Source: Paraburkholderia antibiotica
Lineage (GTDB): Bacteria; Pseudomonadota; Gammaproteobacteria; Burkholderiales; Burkholderiaceae
Direction of reading: 5' to 3'
DNA: 64,000 nt
NCBI RefSeq assembly: GCF_012927125.1
Contig: NZ_JABBFZ010000015.1
Location: 62,001 to 126,000 of the forward strand
Shown here one piece after another: positions 54,025-62,795 of this stretch (the stretch's first letter is position 1; each line of letters begins with the position of its first letter). The notes under the pieces are model-generated. The model saw nothing but the letters and a program-made list of their open reading frames with translations. It was not told the DNA's origin and did not search any database. The position numbers and the translations under genes are program-made.

Positions 54025-54453
54025 TTAGATCTCGAGCGCTTTCGGCTGTTGTGCCGAATGCGGATGCGTTGCTTCAGCGTAGACCTTCAGCTTCTTGATC
54101 ATCGCGTAGCCGAGCGGGCCCTTCGGCAGCATGCCCTTGACCGCTTTCTCGAGCGCGCGGCCCGGGAAGCGTTCCTGCATCTTGCCGAACGTCGTTTCAT
54201 AGATACCGCCCGGGTAGCCCGAGTGACGGTAGTACTTCTTGTCGGTAACCTTGTTGCCCGTGACCTTCAGCTTGCCGGCGTTGATAACGATGATGAAATC
54301 ACCGGTGTCGACGTGGGGAGTGAATTCAGGCTTGTGCTTGCCGCGAAGACGGTGTGCCACTTCGCTGGCGACACGCCCGAGAACCTTATCCGTCGCGTCA
54401 ATCACGTACCATTCGCGCGTCACCTCATGGGCTTTTGCGGAAAACGTCTTCAT
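54025..54453 (-). CDS. rplM: 50S ribosomal protein L13
   Basis: The 142-residue protein has the L13 pattern: MKTFSAKAHEVTREWYVIDATDKVLGRVAS at the start and the KAVKGMLPKGPLGYAMIKKLKVYAE block. It is first in the two-gene operon with rpsI, from the promoter at 54575-54604. Confidence 0.98.
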   Translation of the reverse strand: MKTFSAKAHEVTREWYVIDATDKVLGRVASEVAHRLRGKHKPEFTPHVDTGDFIIVINAGKLKVTGNKVTDKKYYRHSGYPGGIYETTFGKMQERFPGRALEKAVKGMLPKGPLGYAMIKKLKVYAEATHPHSAQQPKALEI

Positions 54454-54574
54454 GATCGATCCAAAAAAATTGCTGCGCCCAATGTGTTTTTTCCTGCTTG
54501 TAGTGTGCGCATCGAGGCGCGTGCAGGCTCTCCCTGGTTCTTCCTCCGCGGGCGCGGATGCGGAAAAGCCCTGA

Positions 54575-54604
54575 ATTATAAAGGAATTTGCGCTGGCAAG
54601 TCAA
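54575..54604 (-). promoter_or_regulatory. Sigma-70 promoter of rplM-rpsI
   Basis: On the minus strand TTGACT (54604-54599) and TATAAT (54580-54575) are separated by 18 bases, about 120 bases before the rplM start. This is a near-consensus promoter, fitting strong ribosomal-protein expression. Confidence 0.85.
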
Positions 54605-54695
54605 AACTTGCGACGCGGGTGCCGCGACGACACAAAAAAGCGCCGCAAAGAGAGCACCCCAAAGGAACCAAACGGGTGAAAAAACCCGAAGGGCG

Positions 54696-54783
54696 AAAAA
54701 AAACCCGAACGAGCGGTTCGGGTTTAATCCACCAAAGGAGGAGGTGGAGGAGACAGCGGAAGTTGCAAAACTGCTGCAACGAT
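54696..54783 (-). ncRNA. Candidate small RNA with CCUCC anti-Shine-Dalgarno motifs
   Basis: On the minus strand a transcript of about 88 nt is predicted. Upstream is a promoter with TTGCGT (54819-54814), 17-base spacer and TATAAT (54796-54791). The RNA begins near 54783, has a hairpin GUUGCA/UGCAAC (54780-54762), a C/U-rich single-stranded tract containing CCTCCACCTCCTCCTTT (54750-54734), and ends in an intrinsic terminator AAACCCGAAC-CGCTC-GTTCGGGTTT followed by five more T. The CCUCC motifs can pair with ribosome-binding sites. No protein is encoded. Its 3' end lies about 90 bases upstream of the rplM promoter. Function and targets are inferred, not shown. Confidence 0.65.
54701..54725 (-). 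terminator. Intrinsic terminator of the candidate small RNA
   Basis: AAACCCGAAC and GTTCGGGTTT form a ten-base stem with a five-base loop; on the minus strand eight T residues in a row follow from the stem onward. No protein gene ends here on that strand, so the terminator belongs to a non-coding transcript. Confidence 0.85.
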
Positions 54784-54790
54784 GGGAGCA

Positions 54791-54819
54791 ATTATATGAG
54801 GCGCCCTTGTGCGACGCAA
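54791..54819 (-). promoter_or_regulatory. Promoter of the candidate small RNA
   Basis: TTGCGT and a perfect TATAAT with the optimal 17-base spacing lie on the minus strand, ending about seven bases before the predicted RNA start near 54783. Confidence 0.7.
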
Positions 54820-55116
54820 GAACATTTGCATTGCGAAATGCATTCCCATAATGTGACATATCAGCGATTTCAGATACCGTCGATGAAACTCCTTATGGAT
54901 CAAGCCTTAAGGCCATATCGATCCAGACCGCATCAGACGTCTTCTAGAGTAAAACCCCTAAATCCAACAAGGAATTGCCGGATCGCCCGTCCATGCCGCA
55001 GCGCAGCAGAAGAGCAGCCACCACGCATAATTTTGGGATAGCGTCAGCGCGCACCAATTGTCAAACCGCGGGCTACAATGCCGTCTCGATATAGCTATGC
55101 GCGGTGGAGTGACAGC

Positions 55117-55539
55117 ATGGAATGCAAAGTAAGCTGGATGGGGCAAGACGGGATGGCGTTCGCGGCCGAGACGGGCAGCGGCCATCTGGTTGCGATGGAC
55201 GGCGCGCCCGAGGGCGGCGGTCGCAACCTCGCGCCGCGTCCGATGGAAATGGTGCTGCTCGGCACCGGCGGCTGCACGGCGTACGACGTCGTGATGATCC
55301 TGAAGAAGAGCCGCCAGGAAGTCGCCGGTTGTTCGGTGACGCTGAAGGCCGAGCGCGCGAGCGAAGATCCGAAGGTGTTCACGAAGATCCACTTCCACTT
55401 CACGGTGACCGGCAAGAACCTGAACCCGGCGACTGTCGAGCGCGCAATCAACCTGTCGCACGACAAATACTGCTCGGCGTCGATCATGATCGCGAAGACT
55501 GCCGAACTCACGCATTCGTTCGATATCGTCGCGCTCTGA
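55117..55539 (+). CDS. OsmC-family protein
   Basis: The 140-residue protein (ATG 55117, GGAG site upstream) has the OsmC/Ohr fold with the two cysteines expected of the family, in LLGTGGCTAYDVVMIL and SHDKYCSASIMI. It resembles E. coli YhfA more than Ohr or OsmC. Such proteins act as thiol peroxidases or have related redox roles in the cytoplasm. Its promoter region lies between it and the candidate small RNA. Confidence 0.88.
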   Translation: MECKVSWMGQDGMAFAAETGSGHLVAMDGAPEGGGRNLAPRPMEMVLLGTGGCTAYDVVMILKKSRQEVAGCSVTLKAERASEDPKVFTKIHFHFTVTGKNLNPATVERAINLSHDKYCSASIMIAKTAELTHSFDIVAL

Positions 55540-55590
55540 TCCGGGCGCGACCGCGGCGGCGGCCAAGGTCGCTCGCCGCGCGTCCAAATG

Positions 55591-55625
55591 AAAAAGCCGG
55601 CGCCCCTCACGGGACGCCGGCTTTT
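55591..55625. terminator. Bidirectional terminator between the OsmC gene and rnpB
   Basis: AAAAGCCGGCG and CGCCGGCTTTT form an 11-base stem. It ends the OsmC-family gene (plus) and, on the minus strand, lies 12 bases past the end of rnpB. Confidence 0.88.
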
Positions 55626-55636
55626 CTTATTTAGCG

Positions 55637-56050
<414 letters not shown>

Positions 56051-56161
56051 TGGCGCGGATTTTAACACCGAACGGGAATGCGGCTGGCGACGCGCTTCAC
56101 TACTGCCGAAACCGGCCTGGAGTCGAAGTAGTCGGATCAGCAGGGAAAACCGCTGCCGCGC

Positions 56162-57049
56162 CTAGCTCTTGCGTCGCCCGGGGCGAAATACGGAGGTGTC
56201 GTCGTAAAACGCGGGCGCTTCGCTGTCGGGCCACCAGCCCGGAATGCCGAGCACGGGCAGAGGCGCAAATACGCGGCTGGTCAACGCGTCGGTGCCGAGC
56301 AGCGCCGCACTCACCGTTTCGTCGAGCCATGCGTTGCGCGCGGCGGTGTCCCATGCGAAGTACCCGGCCGGCACATCGACGATCCACGCATGACCGGTGC
56401 AGCCCTTGAACGGCGCGATCAGCTTTTCCAGCAACGCGTGGCCGAAACAGCGCACTTCGCAGTTGCGCCCCCACTCGGCGCGGCGCGCGACGAATAGCGT
56501 GCGCCAGTCGAAGCCGCGTAGCGCGGCGCTCAGCGAAGGATCGGCGCAAGCGAACAGCAGTGCGTTTTCGTCGAACAGGGTCAGCATGTCGCGCACGCCG
56601 CCTCGAGTCGGGCCGACGCCAAGCACATCGAGCTCGGCCGACTGCCGTGCGTTCAGCGCGGCCTTGATGCGCGGAAACGCAAACCACATCGAGCCGTTGA
56701 AAAAGTCGTGCAGGTTGTGCCGCGTCGGCACGCAACCGGTCGACGCGATGTGCGCCTCGTACGCGGCGCCCGGTGGCAGATCGTCCTGCGCAATAAACGC
56801 GAGACGTTGGCCACGGCCGGTGGTCTGCCGCATCTCGGTGGCGTCGGCGTTCATCGTCGCGAGCAGGTCTGCGTAGCTGGAGAGCGCAGCCTGCTGCCAG
56901 CGCTGGCCGCGCGGCCCAAGCTGGGCGAACCAGGGCTTCGACCAGTCGATCGCGGCGAAACCCGACGGGAGAGTCTCCTGAGCGACTTCATCCATCGACC
57001 CGGCCACCGCCTCATCCGCGGACCGCTGCTCCGCCCCACCCTCGCGCAT
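56162..57049 (-). CDS. DUF3025 family protein
   Basis: The 295-residue protein has the DUF3025 hallmark PTRHNLHDFFNGSMWFAFPRIKAALNARQSAELD in its middle, and the C-terminal GIPGWWPDSEAPAFYDDTSVFRP. The His and Asn residues of the RHNLHDFFN motif suggest an enzyme site, but the function is unknown. It starts 11 bases after the pyrC stop and is probably in its operon, and ends just before rnpB. Confidence 0.85.
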   Translation of the reverse strand: MREGGAEQRSADEAVAGSMDEVAQETLPSGFAAIDWSKPWFAQLGPRGQRWQQAALSSYADLLATMNADATEMRQTTGRGQRLAFIAQDDLPPGAAYEAHIASTGCVPTRHNLHDFFNGSMWFAFPRIKAALNARQSAELDVLGVGPTRGGVRDMLTLFDENALLFACADPSLSAALRGFDWRTLFVARRAEWGRNCEVRCFGHALLEKLIAPFKGCTGHAWIVDVPAGYFAWDTAARNAWLDETVSAALLGTDALTSRVFAPLPVLGIPGWWPDSEAPAFYDDTSVFRPGRRKS

Positions 57050-57060
57050 TTACTTCTGCC

Positions 57061-58122
57061 TTAAACCAGGCGCCAGCCGATCGCTTCGCCGCCGCGCAGC
57101 GGCACGACCGGCGTATCGCCGACCGGCAGTTCCGCCGGCAGCGTCCATTCCTCGCGGCGCAGCGTAACCTTCTCCGTATTGCGCGGCAGGCCGTAGAAAT
57201 CCGCGCCATGGAAGCTCGCGAAACCTTCGAGCTTGTCGAGCGCGCCGGCTTTGTCGAACGCTTCGGTGTACAGCTCCAGCGCATGCAGCGCCGTGTAGCA
57301 GCCCGCGCAGCCGCACGCATGCTCCTTCAGCCCCTTCGGATGCGGCGCGCTGTCGGTGCCGAGGAAGAAGCGCGGATTGCCCGAGGTCGCCGCCTCGACC
57401 AGCGCAATGCGATGTGTCTCGCGCTTGAGCACCGGCAGGCAGTAATAGTGCGGACGGATGCCGCCCTGGAAGATCGCGTTGCGGTTGTACAGCAGATGGT
57501 GCGCGGTGATCGTCGCGCCCAGCAGTTCCGGCGCGGCACCCGCGTCGCGAATGTAGTCGACCGCGTCTTTGGTCGTGATGTGCTCGAACACCACCTTCAG
57601 CGCCGGAAACTCGCGGCGCAGCGGCGTCATCACACGGTCGATGAACACCTTCTCGCGATCGAACAGATCGATCTCCGAATCCGTCACCTCGCCGTGCACG
57701 AGTAGCGGCATGCCGACTTCCTGCATCGCTTCGAGCGTTTTTGCGCACTTCATGATGTCGGTGACGCCCGCGTCCGAATTGGTCGTCGCGCCCGCCGGAT
57801 ACAGCTTCACGCCGTGCACGAAGCCGCTTTCGCGCGCGCGGCGGATTTCGTCGGGCGGCGTGTTGTCGGTCAGATACAGCGTCATCAGCGGCTCGAACTT
57901 CGCGCCGGCCGGAATCGCGGCGACGATCCGCTCGCGATACGCCTGCGCCATCGCGGTCGTCGTGACCGGCGGCTTCAGGTTCGGCATGATGATCGCGCGA
58001 CCGAACTGGCGCGCGGTATCCGGCAGCACCGCCGCCAGCATCGCGCCGTCGCGGACGTGCAGATGCCAGTCGTCCGGGCGGACCAGCGTGATGGAATCGG
58101 GGGAAACGTTCGGAGTGGTCAT
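57061..58122 (-). CDS. pyrC: Dihydroorotase (class II)
   Basis: The 353-residue zinc enzyme closes carbamoyl aspartate to dihydroorotate in pyrimidine synthesis. It has the metal-binding DDWHLHVRDG at residue 16, the KLYPAGATTNSDAGV block whose Lys is carbamylated, LVHGEVTDSEIDLFDRE, and the FLGTDSAPHPKGLKE segment with the catalytic Asp. Length and sequence match E. coli PyrC (348). No Shine-Dalgarno is visible; a pyrimidine-rich tract (CCCCCTCTTGCC) lies directly before the ATG. Confidence 0.96.
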   Translation of the reverse strand: MTTPNVSPDSITLVRPDDWHLHVRDGAMLAAVLPDTARQFGRAIIMPNLKPPVTTTAMAQAYRERIVAAIPAGAKFEPLMTLYLTDNTPPDEIRRARESGFVHGVKLYPAGATTNSDAGVTDIMKCAKTLEAMQEVGMPLLVHGEVTDSEIDLFDREKVFIDRVMTPLRREFPALKVVFEHITTKDAVDYIRDAGAAPELLGATITAHHLLYNRNAIFQGGIRPHYYCLPVLKRETHRIALVEAATSGNPRFFLGTDSAPHPKGLKEHACGCAGCYTALHALELYTEAFDKAGALDKLEGFASFHGADFYGLPRNTEKVTLRREEWTLPAELPVGDTPVVPLRGGEAIGWRLV

Positions 58123-58289
58123 GGCAAGAGGGGGACGAGACTTCGCGCGCGCAGCCCATCGAACCGGTCAAACCGCGCTGTTGCGGCCCGAACACACGTC
58201 GATTTTGCTATTTGGCGTCTCCGGCTCGGTGATATGCTTGGAAAATCATCATTGTAACGGCTCGATCCGTTCACAGGCTCACCTGCAAC

Positions 58290-59222
58290 ATGTGCCAACT
58301 TCTCGGAATGAACTGCGCCGCGCCGACGGACGTCACGTTTTCCTTCACCGGCTTTGCGGCGCGCGGCGGCGTCACCGATCACCACGCCGACGGCTGGGGT
58401 ATCGCGTTCTTCGAAGACAAGGCCTGTCGCCTCTTTATCGATCATCAATCGTCGGCCACCTCGCCGATCGCGGAGATGGTCAAGCGCTACCCGATCAAAT
58501 CGAAGAACACGATCGCGCACATCCGCAAGGCGACGCAGGGGCATATCCTGCTCGAAAACTGCCACCCGTTCATGCGCGAACTGTGGGGACGTCACTGGAT
58601 CTTCGCGCACAACGGCGACCTGAAAGACTATGCACCGGAGCTCTCGGGCGTCTATCAGCCGGTCGGCACGACCGATAGCGAACTCGCGTTCTGCGCGCTG
58701 CTGCAGGGTTTGCGCAAGGCTTTTCCGTGTGCGCAGCCGCCGCTCGAAGAACTGTTCGCCGCGCTCGAAACGCTCACGCGCGAAATCACGCAGTACGGCG
58801 TGTTCAATTTCCTGATGTCGAACGGCCAGGCGCAGTTCGCGCACTGCTCGACGCATCTGCATTACCTCGTGCGGCGCTGGCCGTTTTCGACCGCGCATCT
58901 GGTCGACGCGGACGTATCGATCGACTTCGCAAAATACACGACGCCCGAAGACCGCGTCGCGGTGATCGCGACCAAGCCGCTGACCGACAACGAAGTGTGG
59001 ACCGCGTTCGCGCCGGGCGATCTGCTGATGTTCCAGCATGGCGAGGTGATCGGCCGCACCAACATTCCGGTACCGGCATCGGTGCTCGAAAAGCTGCGCA
59101 ATCCGGCGCTCGACGCGTCGGCGTCCGCCACGACGATCGCGGCGTCGAACGATGCCGCCTCACTGCCCGACAGCGAATCCGATCTCGAAGCCGCGGACGA
59201 CGCGGCTGCGTTCGAGTCGTAA
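58290..59222 (+). CDS. Class II glutamine amidotransferase (YafJ-like)
   Basis: The 310-residue protein has the Ntn glutaminase fold with nucleophile Cys2 directly after the initiator Met (MCQLLGMNCAAP). Other conserved parts are HADGWGIAFFE, AHIRKATQG, NCHPFMREL, WIFAHNGDL and GTTDSELAF. It lacks any synthase domain, so the acceptor or partner is unknown; E. coli YafJ is the nearest comparison. The C-terminal 35 residues are a Ser/Ala/Asp-rich tail. Confidence 0.88.
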   Translation: MCQLLGMNCAAPTDVTFSFTGFAARGGVTDHHADGWGIAFFEDKACRLFIDHQSSATSPIAEMVKRYPIKSKNTIAHIRKATQGHILLENCHPFMRELWGRHWIFAHNGDLKDYAPELSGVYQPVGTTDSELAFCALLQGLRKAFPCAQPPLEELFAALETLTREITQYGVFNFLMSNGQAQFAHCSTHLHYLVRRWPFSTAHLVDADVSIDFAKYTTPEDRVAVIATKPLTDNEVWTAFAPGDLLMFQHGEVIGRTNIPVPASVLEKLRNPALDASASATTIAASNDAASLPDSESDLEAADDAAAFES

Positions 59223-59273
59223 GCCGCACGCAGTGGCACGGCGCGGCCGCCCGCCGCGCAACTGCCGGCAATA

Positions 59274-59304
59274 AAAAAGCCGCTCCATCGAGCGGCTTTT
59301 TTTC
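59274..59304. terminator. Bidirectional terminator between the amidotransferase gene and gltL
   Basis: AAAAAAGCCGCTC and GAGCGGCTTTTTT form a 13-base stem with a five-base loop (CATC region) and serve both convergent units. Confidence 0.92.
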
Positions 59305-59356
59305 GCCCCGCGCGTGCCCGCAAAAGGCTCGCGCGAGTCCGGCGGCAGACAAAAAC

Positions 59357-60082
59357 TCAGTGCAGAATCTTCGCCAGAAAATCCTTCGCGCGATCCGACT
59401 TCGGATTCGCGAAGAAGTCTTCCTTGCGGTCGTCTTCGACGATCAGGCCCTTGTCCATGAAGATCACGCGATGCGCGACCTTCTTCGCAAAGCCCATTTC
59501 GTGCGTGACACACATCATCGTCATGCCTTCCTGCGCGAGTTCGACCATCACGTCGAGCACTTCGTTGATCATCTCCGGGTCGAGCGCCGAAGTCGGCTCG
59601 TCGAACAGCATCGCGATCGGGTCCATCGACAGCGCACGCGCAATCGCCACACGCTGCTGCTGACCGCCGGACAACTGCCCCGGATACTTGTCCGCATGCG
59701 CGCGCAAACCGACGCGGTCGAGCAGCTTCAGCCCCTTCGCGGTCGCTTCGTCGTTCGAGCGACCGAGCACCTTGATCTGCGCGAGCGTCAGGTTCTGCAC
59801 GATCGACAGATGCGGGAACAGTTCGAAGTGCTGGAACACCATGCCGACCTTCGAGCGCAGCTTCGACAGATTGGTTTTCCTGTCGGTCAGCGACTGACCG
59901 TTGATCACGATCTCGCCCTTCTGGAACGGCTCGAGACCGTTGACGGTCTTGATCAGCGTGGACTTGCCCGAACCCGACGGCCCGCACACCACGACCACTT
60001 CGCCCTTTTTGACTTCCGTCGTGCAGTCGGTCAGCACCTGAAACTGGCCGTACCACTTCGAAATATTCTTGATAGAGATCAT
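59357..60082 (-). CDS. gltL: Glutamate/aspartate ABC transporter ATPase
   Basis: The 241-residue ATPase has Walker A CGPSGSGKSTL, the Q-loop VFQHFELFPHL, the ABC signature LSGGQQQRVAIARAL, Walker B IAMLFDEPTSALD and the switch His in VTHEMGFA. The length equals E. coli GltL. The ATG overlaps the gltK stop by four bases (ATGA). It powers uptake of glutamate and aspartate via GltJK. Confidence 0.95.
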   Translation of the reverse strand: MISIKNISKWYGQFQVLTDCTTEVKKGEVVVVCGPSGSGKSTLIKTVNGLEPFQKGEIVINGQSLTDRKTNLSKLRSKVGMVFQHFELFPHLSIVQNLTLAQIKVLGRSNDEATAKGLKLLDRVGLRAHADKYPGQLSGGQQQRVAIARALSMDPIAMLFDEPTSALDPEMINEVLDVMVELAQEGMTMMCVTHEMGFAKKVAHRVIFMDKGLIVEDDRKEDFFANPKSDRAKDFLAKILH

Positions 60083-60756
60083 CTTGCGACCTTTTTCTGA
60101 AGACCTTTGACGAGGCTCGACGCGATCACACAGATCACGAAATAACACGCGCCCGCGAAGAGTACCATTTCGACACTCGTGCCGTCACGGTCGCCAATAT
60201 TGGTGGCGGTGCGGAAGAAGTCGGCGAGGCTGATCACGTAGACGAGCGACGTGTCCTGAAACAGCACGATACCCTGCGTGAGCAGCAGCGGCACCATCGC
60301 GCGGAACGCCTGCGGCAGCACGATCAGGCGCATCGCCTGGGCGTAGGTCATGCCGAGTGCGAACGATGCGTTGACCTGGCCGCGCGGCACCGCCTGAATG
60401 CCGGCGCGGATGATCTCGGAATAATACGCGGCCTCGAACAGCGAGAACGCGACCATCGCCGACGCGAGCCGGATGTCGATGTCCGCCGACAGACCGAGCA
60501 CGCTTTGCAGCAGTTGCGGCACGATCAGGAAGAACCACAGCAGCACCATCACCAGCGGGATCGAACGGAAGATCGTCACGTAGATCTTCGCGAACCACTC
60601 GAGGGGCTTGATCGACGACAGCCGGAACATCGCGAGGATGGTGCCCCACACGATACCGAATACGATCGCGATCAGCGTGATCTTGAAGGTGACGATCGCG
60701 CCGGTCCACAGCGTCGGCAGCGCGCCCGGAATACCGCTCCAGTCGAAATGATGCAT
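60079..60756 (-). CDS. gltK: Glutamate/aspartate ABC transporter permease GltK
   Basis: The 225-residue permease has the His/Glu/Gln-family fold with five membrane segments and the EAA loop EIIRAGIQAVPRGQVNASFALGMTYAQAMRLIVLPQAFR. The ATG at 60754-60756 follows GGAGG by six bases; the GTG just before it is too close to that site. It begins inside the gltJ stop codon (TGATG), so translation is coupled. Confidence 0.94.
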   Translation of the reverse strand: MHHFDWSGIPGALPTLWTGAIVTFKITLIAIVFGIVWGTILAMFRLSSIKPLEWFAKIYVTIFRSIPLVMVLLWFFLIVPQLLQSVLGLSADIDIRLASAMVAFSLFEAAYYSEIIRAGIQAVPRGQVNASFALGMTYAQAMRLIVLPQAFRAMVPLLLTQGIVLFQDTSLVYVISLADFFRTATNIGDRDGTSVEMVLFAGACYFVICVIASSLVKGLQKKVAR

Positions 60757-61496
60757 CACTTGCCTCCGATATAGCCGGGCAGCCGGGTTTTCGCTTCGAC
60801 CCAGCGCATCAGTTGCATCACGATCAGGTTGATCAGCATGTACGCGATCGTGACCGCAATGAACGACTCATACGTCTGCGCCGTATAGTCGACCAGCTGG
60901 CGCGCCTGCGCGGACAGGTCGAGCAGACCGATCGTCGACGCCACCGCGGAGTTCTTGAAGATGTTCAGAAACTCGGAGGTGAGCGGCGGCACGATGATCC
61001 GGTAAGCGACCGGCAGCAGCACGTAGCGATATGTCTGCCATTGCGTGAAGCCGACCGCGAGACCCGCGGCGCGCTGGCCGCGCGGCAGCGCGTTGATGCC
61101 CGAGCGCACCTGCTCGCACACGCGCGCGGCGGTGAACAGGCCCAGACAGATGATCGATGAAGAAAAGAACTGCGCGGCCGGCGGCAACTGCTTGAACCAG
61201 GTGCCGATCGACACGGGCAGCAACTCCGGTATCACCAGATACCAGACGAAGAACTGCACGATCAGGGGGACGTTGCGGAAGACCGCGACGTAGACGGTAC
61301 CGATGCCCGACGCCCATTTGTTCGGCAACGTGCGCAGCACGCCGAAGAACGAACCGACGATCAGCGCGATCACCCAGGCCGACAAGGACACGGTGACGGT
61401 GACCCACAGCCCCGACACCAGCCAGCCGAGATAGGTAGTCGGCTCGCCCGTGGAGACGGGACTCAGCAGAATGCCCCAGTTCCAGTGATATGACAT
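60756..61496 (-). CDS. gltJ: Glutamate/aspartate ABC transporter permease GltJ
   Basis: The 246-residue permease, the same length as E. coli GltJ, has the EAA loop CEQVRSGINALPRGQRAAGLAVGFTQWQTYRYVLLPVAYR and five or so membrane segments. The ATG at 61494-61496 starts MSYHWNWGILLSP; GGAG lies eight bases upstream. With GltK it makes the heterodimeric channel. Confidence 0.95.
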   Translation of the reverse strand: MSYHWNWGILLSPVSTGEPTTYLGWLVSGLWVTVTVSLSAWVIALIVGSFFGVLRTLPNKWASGIGTVYVAVFRNVPLIVQFFVWYLVIPELLPVSIGTWFKQLPPAAQFFSSSIICLGLFTAARVCEQVRSGINALPRGQRAAGLAVGFTQWQTYRYVLLPVAYRIIVPPLTSEFLNIFKNSAVASTIGLLDLSAQARQLVDYTAQTYESFIAVTIAYMLINLIVMQLMRWVEAKTRLPGYIGGK

Positions 61497-61586
61497 GACC
61501 AAGACTCCGGCAAAAAGAAACGGAAGAAGCGCGTGGCCCCTTCCGTTCCGTTAAGCGTTTCGAAAGTGTCGAAAAGCAGCTAACGT

Positions 61587-62480
61587 TTAATCGATTGCCT
61601 TGTCGTTCGGATTCTTGAACAGTGCCCGCATATCGTCGCTCATCGGGAAGTTCAGGTTCAGGCCCTTCGGCGGGATCGGCGATTCGAACCAGCGCTTGTA
61701 GATCTGCTCGCCTTCACCCGAGGTTTGCACCTTCGCGATCGCGTCGTCGGCGACCTTCTTGAATTCCGGATCGTTCTTGCGCAGCATGCAGCCGTAAGCT
61801 TCACGCGATTGCGCCGTACCGACGATCACGAAATCGCCCGGGTTGTTCGACTTCGCGCGCTCGCCGGCGAGCAGCGCGTCGTCCATCATGAACGCGGCAG
61901 CACGGCCGGTCGACAGCGTCAGGAACGACTCGCCGTGGTCCTTCGCGCTGATGATGTTCATGCCCATGCTCTTGTCCTGGTTCATCTTGCGAAGCAGGCG
62001 CTCGGAGGTGGTGCCGGCGGTCGTCACGACCGTCTTGCCCTTCAGATCGGCGAAATCCTTGATGCCGGAGTCTTTCCTGGTCATCAGGCGCGTGCCGATC
62101 ACGAAGATCGTGTTCGAGAACGCTGCCTGTTGCTGGCGCTCGGCGTTATTCGTGGTGGAGCCGCATTCGATATCCACGGTGCCGTTCTGCACCAGCGGAA
62201 TACGGTTCTGCGACGTGATCGGCACCAGCTTCACCTTCAGGTTCGGCATGTTCAGCTTCTGCTTGACCCCTTCGACGATCTTCAGCGCGTAATCCTGCGA
62301 GTAGCCGATCACATTCTGCTTGTCGTCGTAATAGGAAAACGGAATCGACGATTCGCGATGGCCCAGCGAAATGACGCCCGTATCCTTGATCTTTTTCAGC
62401 GTGCCCGAGTCTTGCGCATGCGCGCCGACCGTGAACAGTCCGAGAGTCGCGAGCAGCAGCGCAGCTTTTTTAACCTTCAT
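61587..62480 (-). CDS. gltI: Glutamate/aspartate-binding periplasmic protein
   Basis: The 297-residue protein has a signal peptide ending GAHAQ and the family-3 solute-binding fold: TGVISLGHRESSIPFSYYDDKQNVIGYSQDYA, the DIECGSTTNNAERQQQAAFSN block and a C-terminal WFESPIPPKGLNLNFPMSDDM. A strong AAGGAG site precedes the ATG. It is first in the gltI-gltJ-gltK-gltL operon and delivers glutamate and aspartate to the permease. Confidence 0.95.
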   Translation of the reverse strand: MKVKKAALLLATLGLFTVGAHAQDSGTLKKIKDTGVISLGHRESSIPFSYYDDKQNVIGYSQDYALKIVEGVKQKLNMPNLKVKLVPITSQNRIPLVQNGTVDIECGSTTNNAERQQQAAFSNTIFVIGTRLMTRKDSGIKDFADLKGKTVVTTAGTTSERLLRKMNQDKSMGMNIISAKDHGESFLTLSTGRAAAFMMDDALLAGERAKSNNPGDFVIVGTAQSREAYGCMLRKNDPEFKKVADDAIAKVQTSGEGEQIYKRWFESPIPPKGLNLNFPMSDDMRALFKNPNDKAID

Positions 62481-62795
62481 CTTGATCTCCTTGGCAAGAA
62501 CCGGCGCCAGTTTAGCAAAGTAATTTTTCTGAAAGTATTGCTATAAACCATGTTGTTGCGCGCACGCCGCGATTGCCGCCGGCGCCCGCGCCACAGTCGT
62601 TTTCACGGACATGCGAAGGCGGGCGACATCGTTACGATGCCGCCCGCCGGTCAAACACGCGGTCTTGTGAACCACGATGATGCAAATTGTACGGCGGTCC
62701 GCGAAAACCGCTGTGTCAAACAGTGTAGAACGTAGAACCCGTGTCGGCCCCATAACCATCCGCGTCAGCAGACGGTCACGGCCGACCGGCCACGC
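62481..62795. other. gdhA-gltI intergenic region with a strong hairpin
   Basis: 315 bp with no supported gene. A long hairpin at 62618-62648 (GGCGGGCG...CGCCCGCC with inner ATCG/CGAT and TTA loop; one mismatch) lies between gdhA and gltI. It lacks a T run and may be a Rho-type or RNA-processing structure. The gltI promoter must lie near 62500-62550, where the sequence is AT-rich. Confidence 0.5.
62618..62648. terminator. Stable hairpin after gdhA, tentative terminator
   Basis: A near-perfect 14-base stem with a TTA loop lies about 150 bases downstream of the gdhA stop (minus strand). There is no T run on either side, so intrinsic termination is uncertain. Confidence 0.4.

Noticed and set aside
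55036..55064. TTGACA on the minus strand as promoter of the RNA ending at 54696
   Set aside because: Its -10 region is poor (CTATCC/TATCCC). The TATAAT promoter at 54791-54819 is far better placed and gives a compact RNA.
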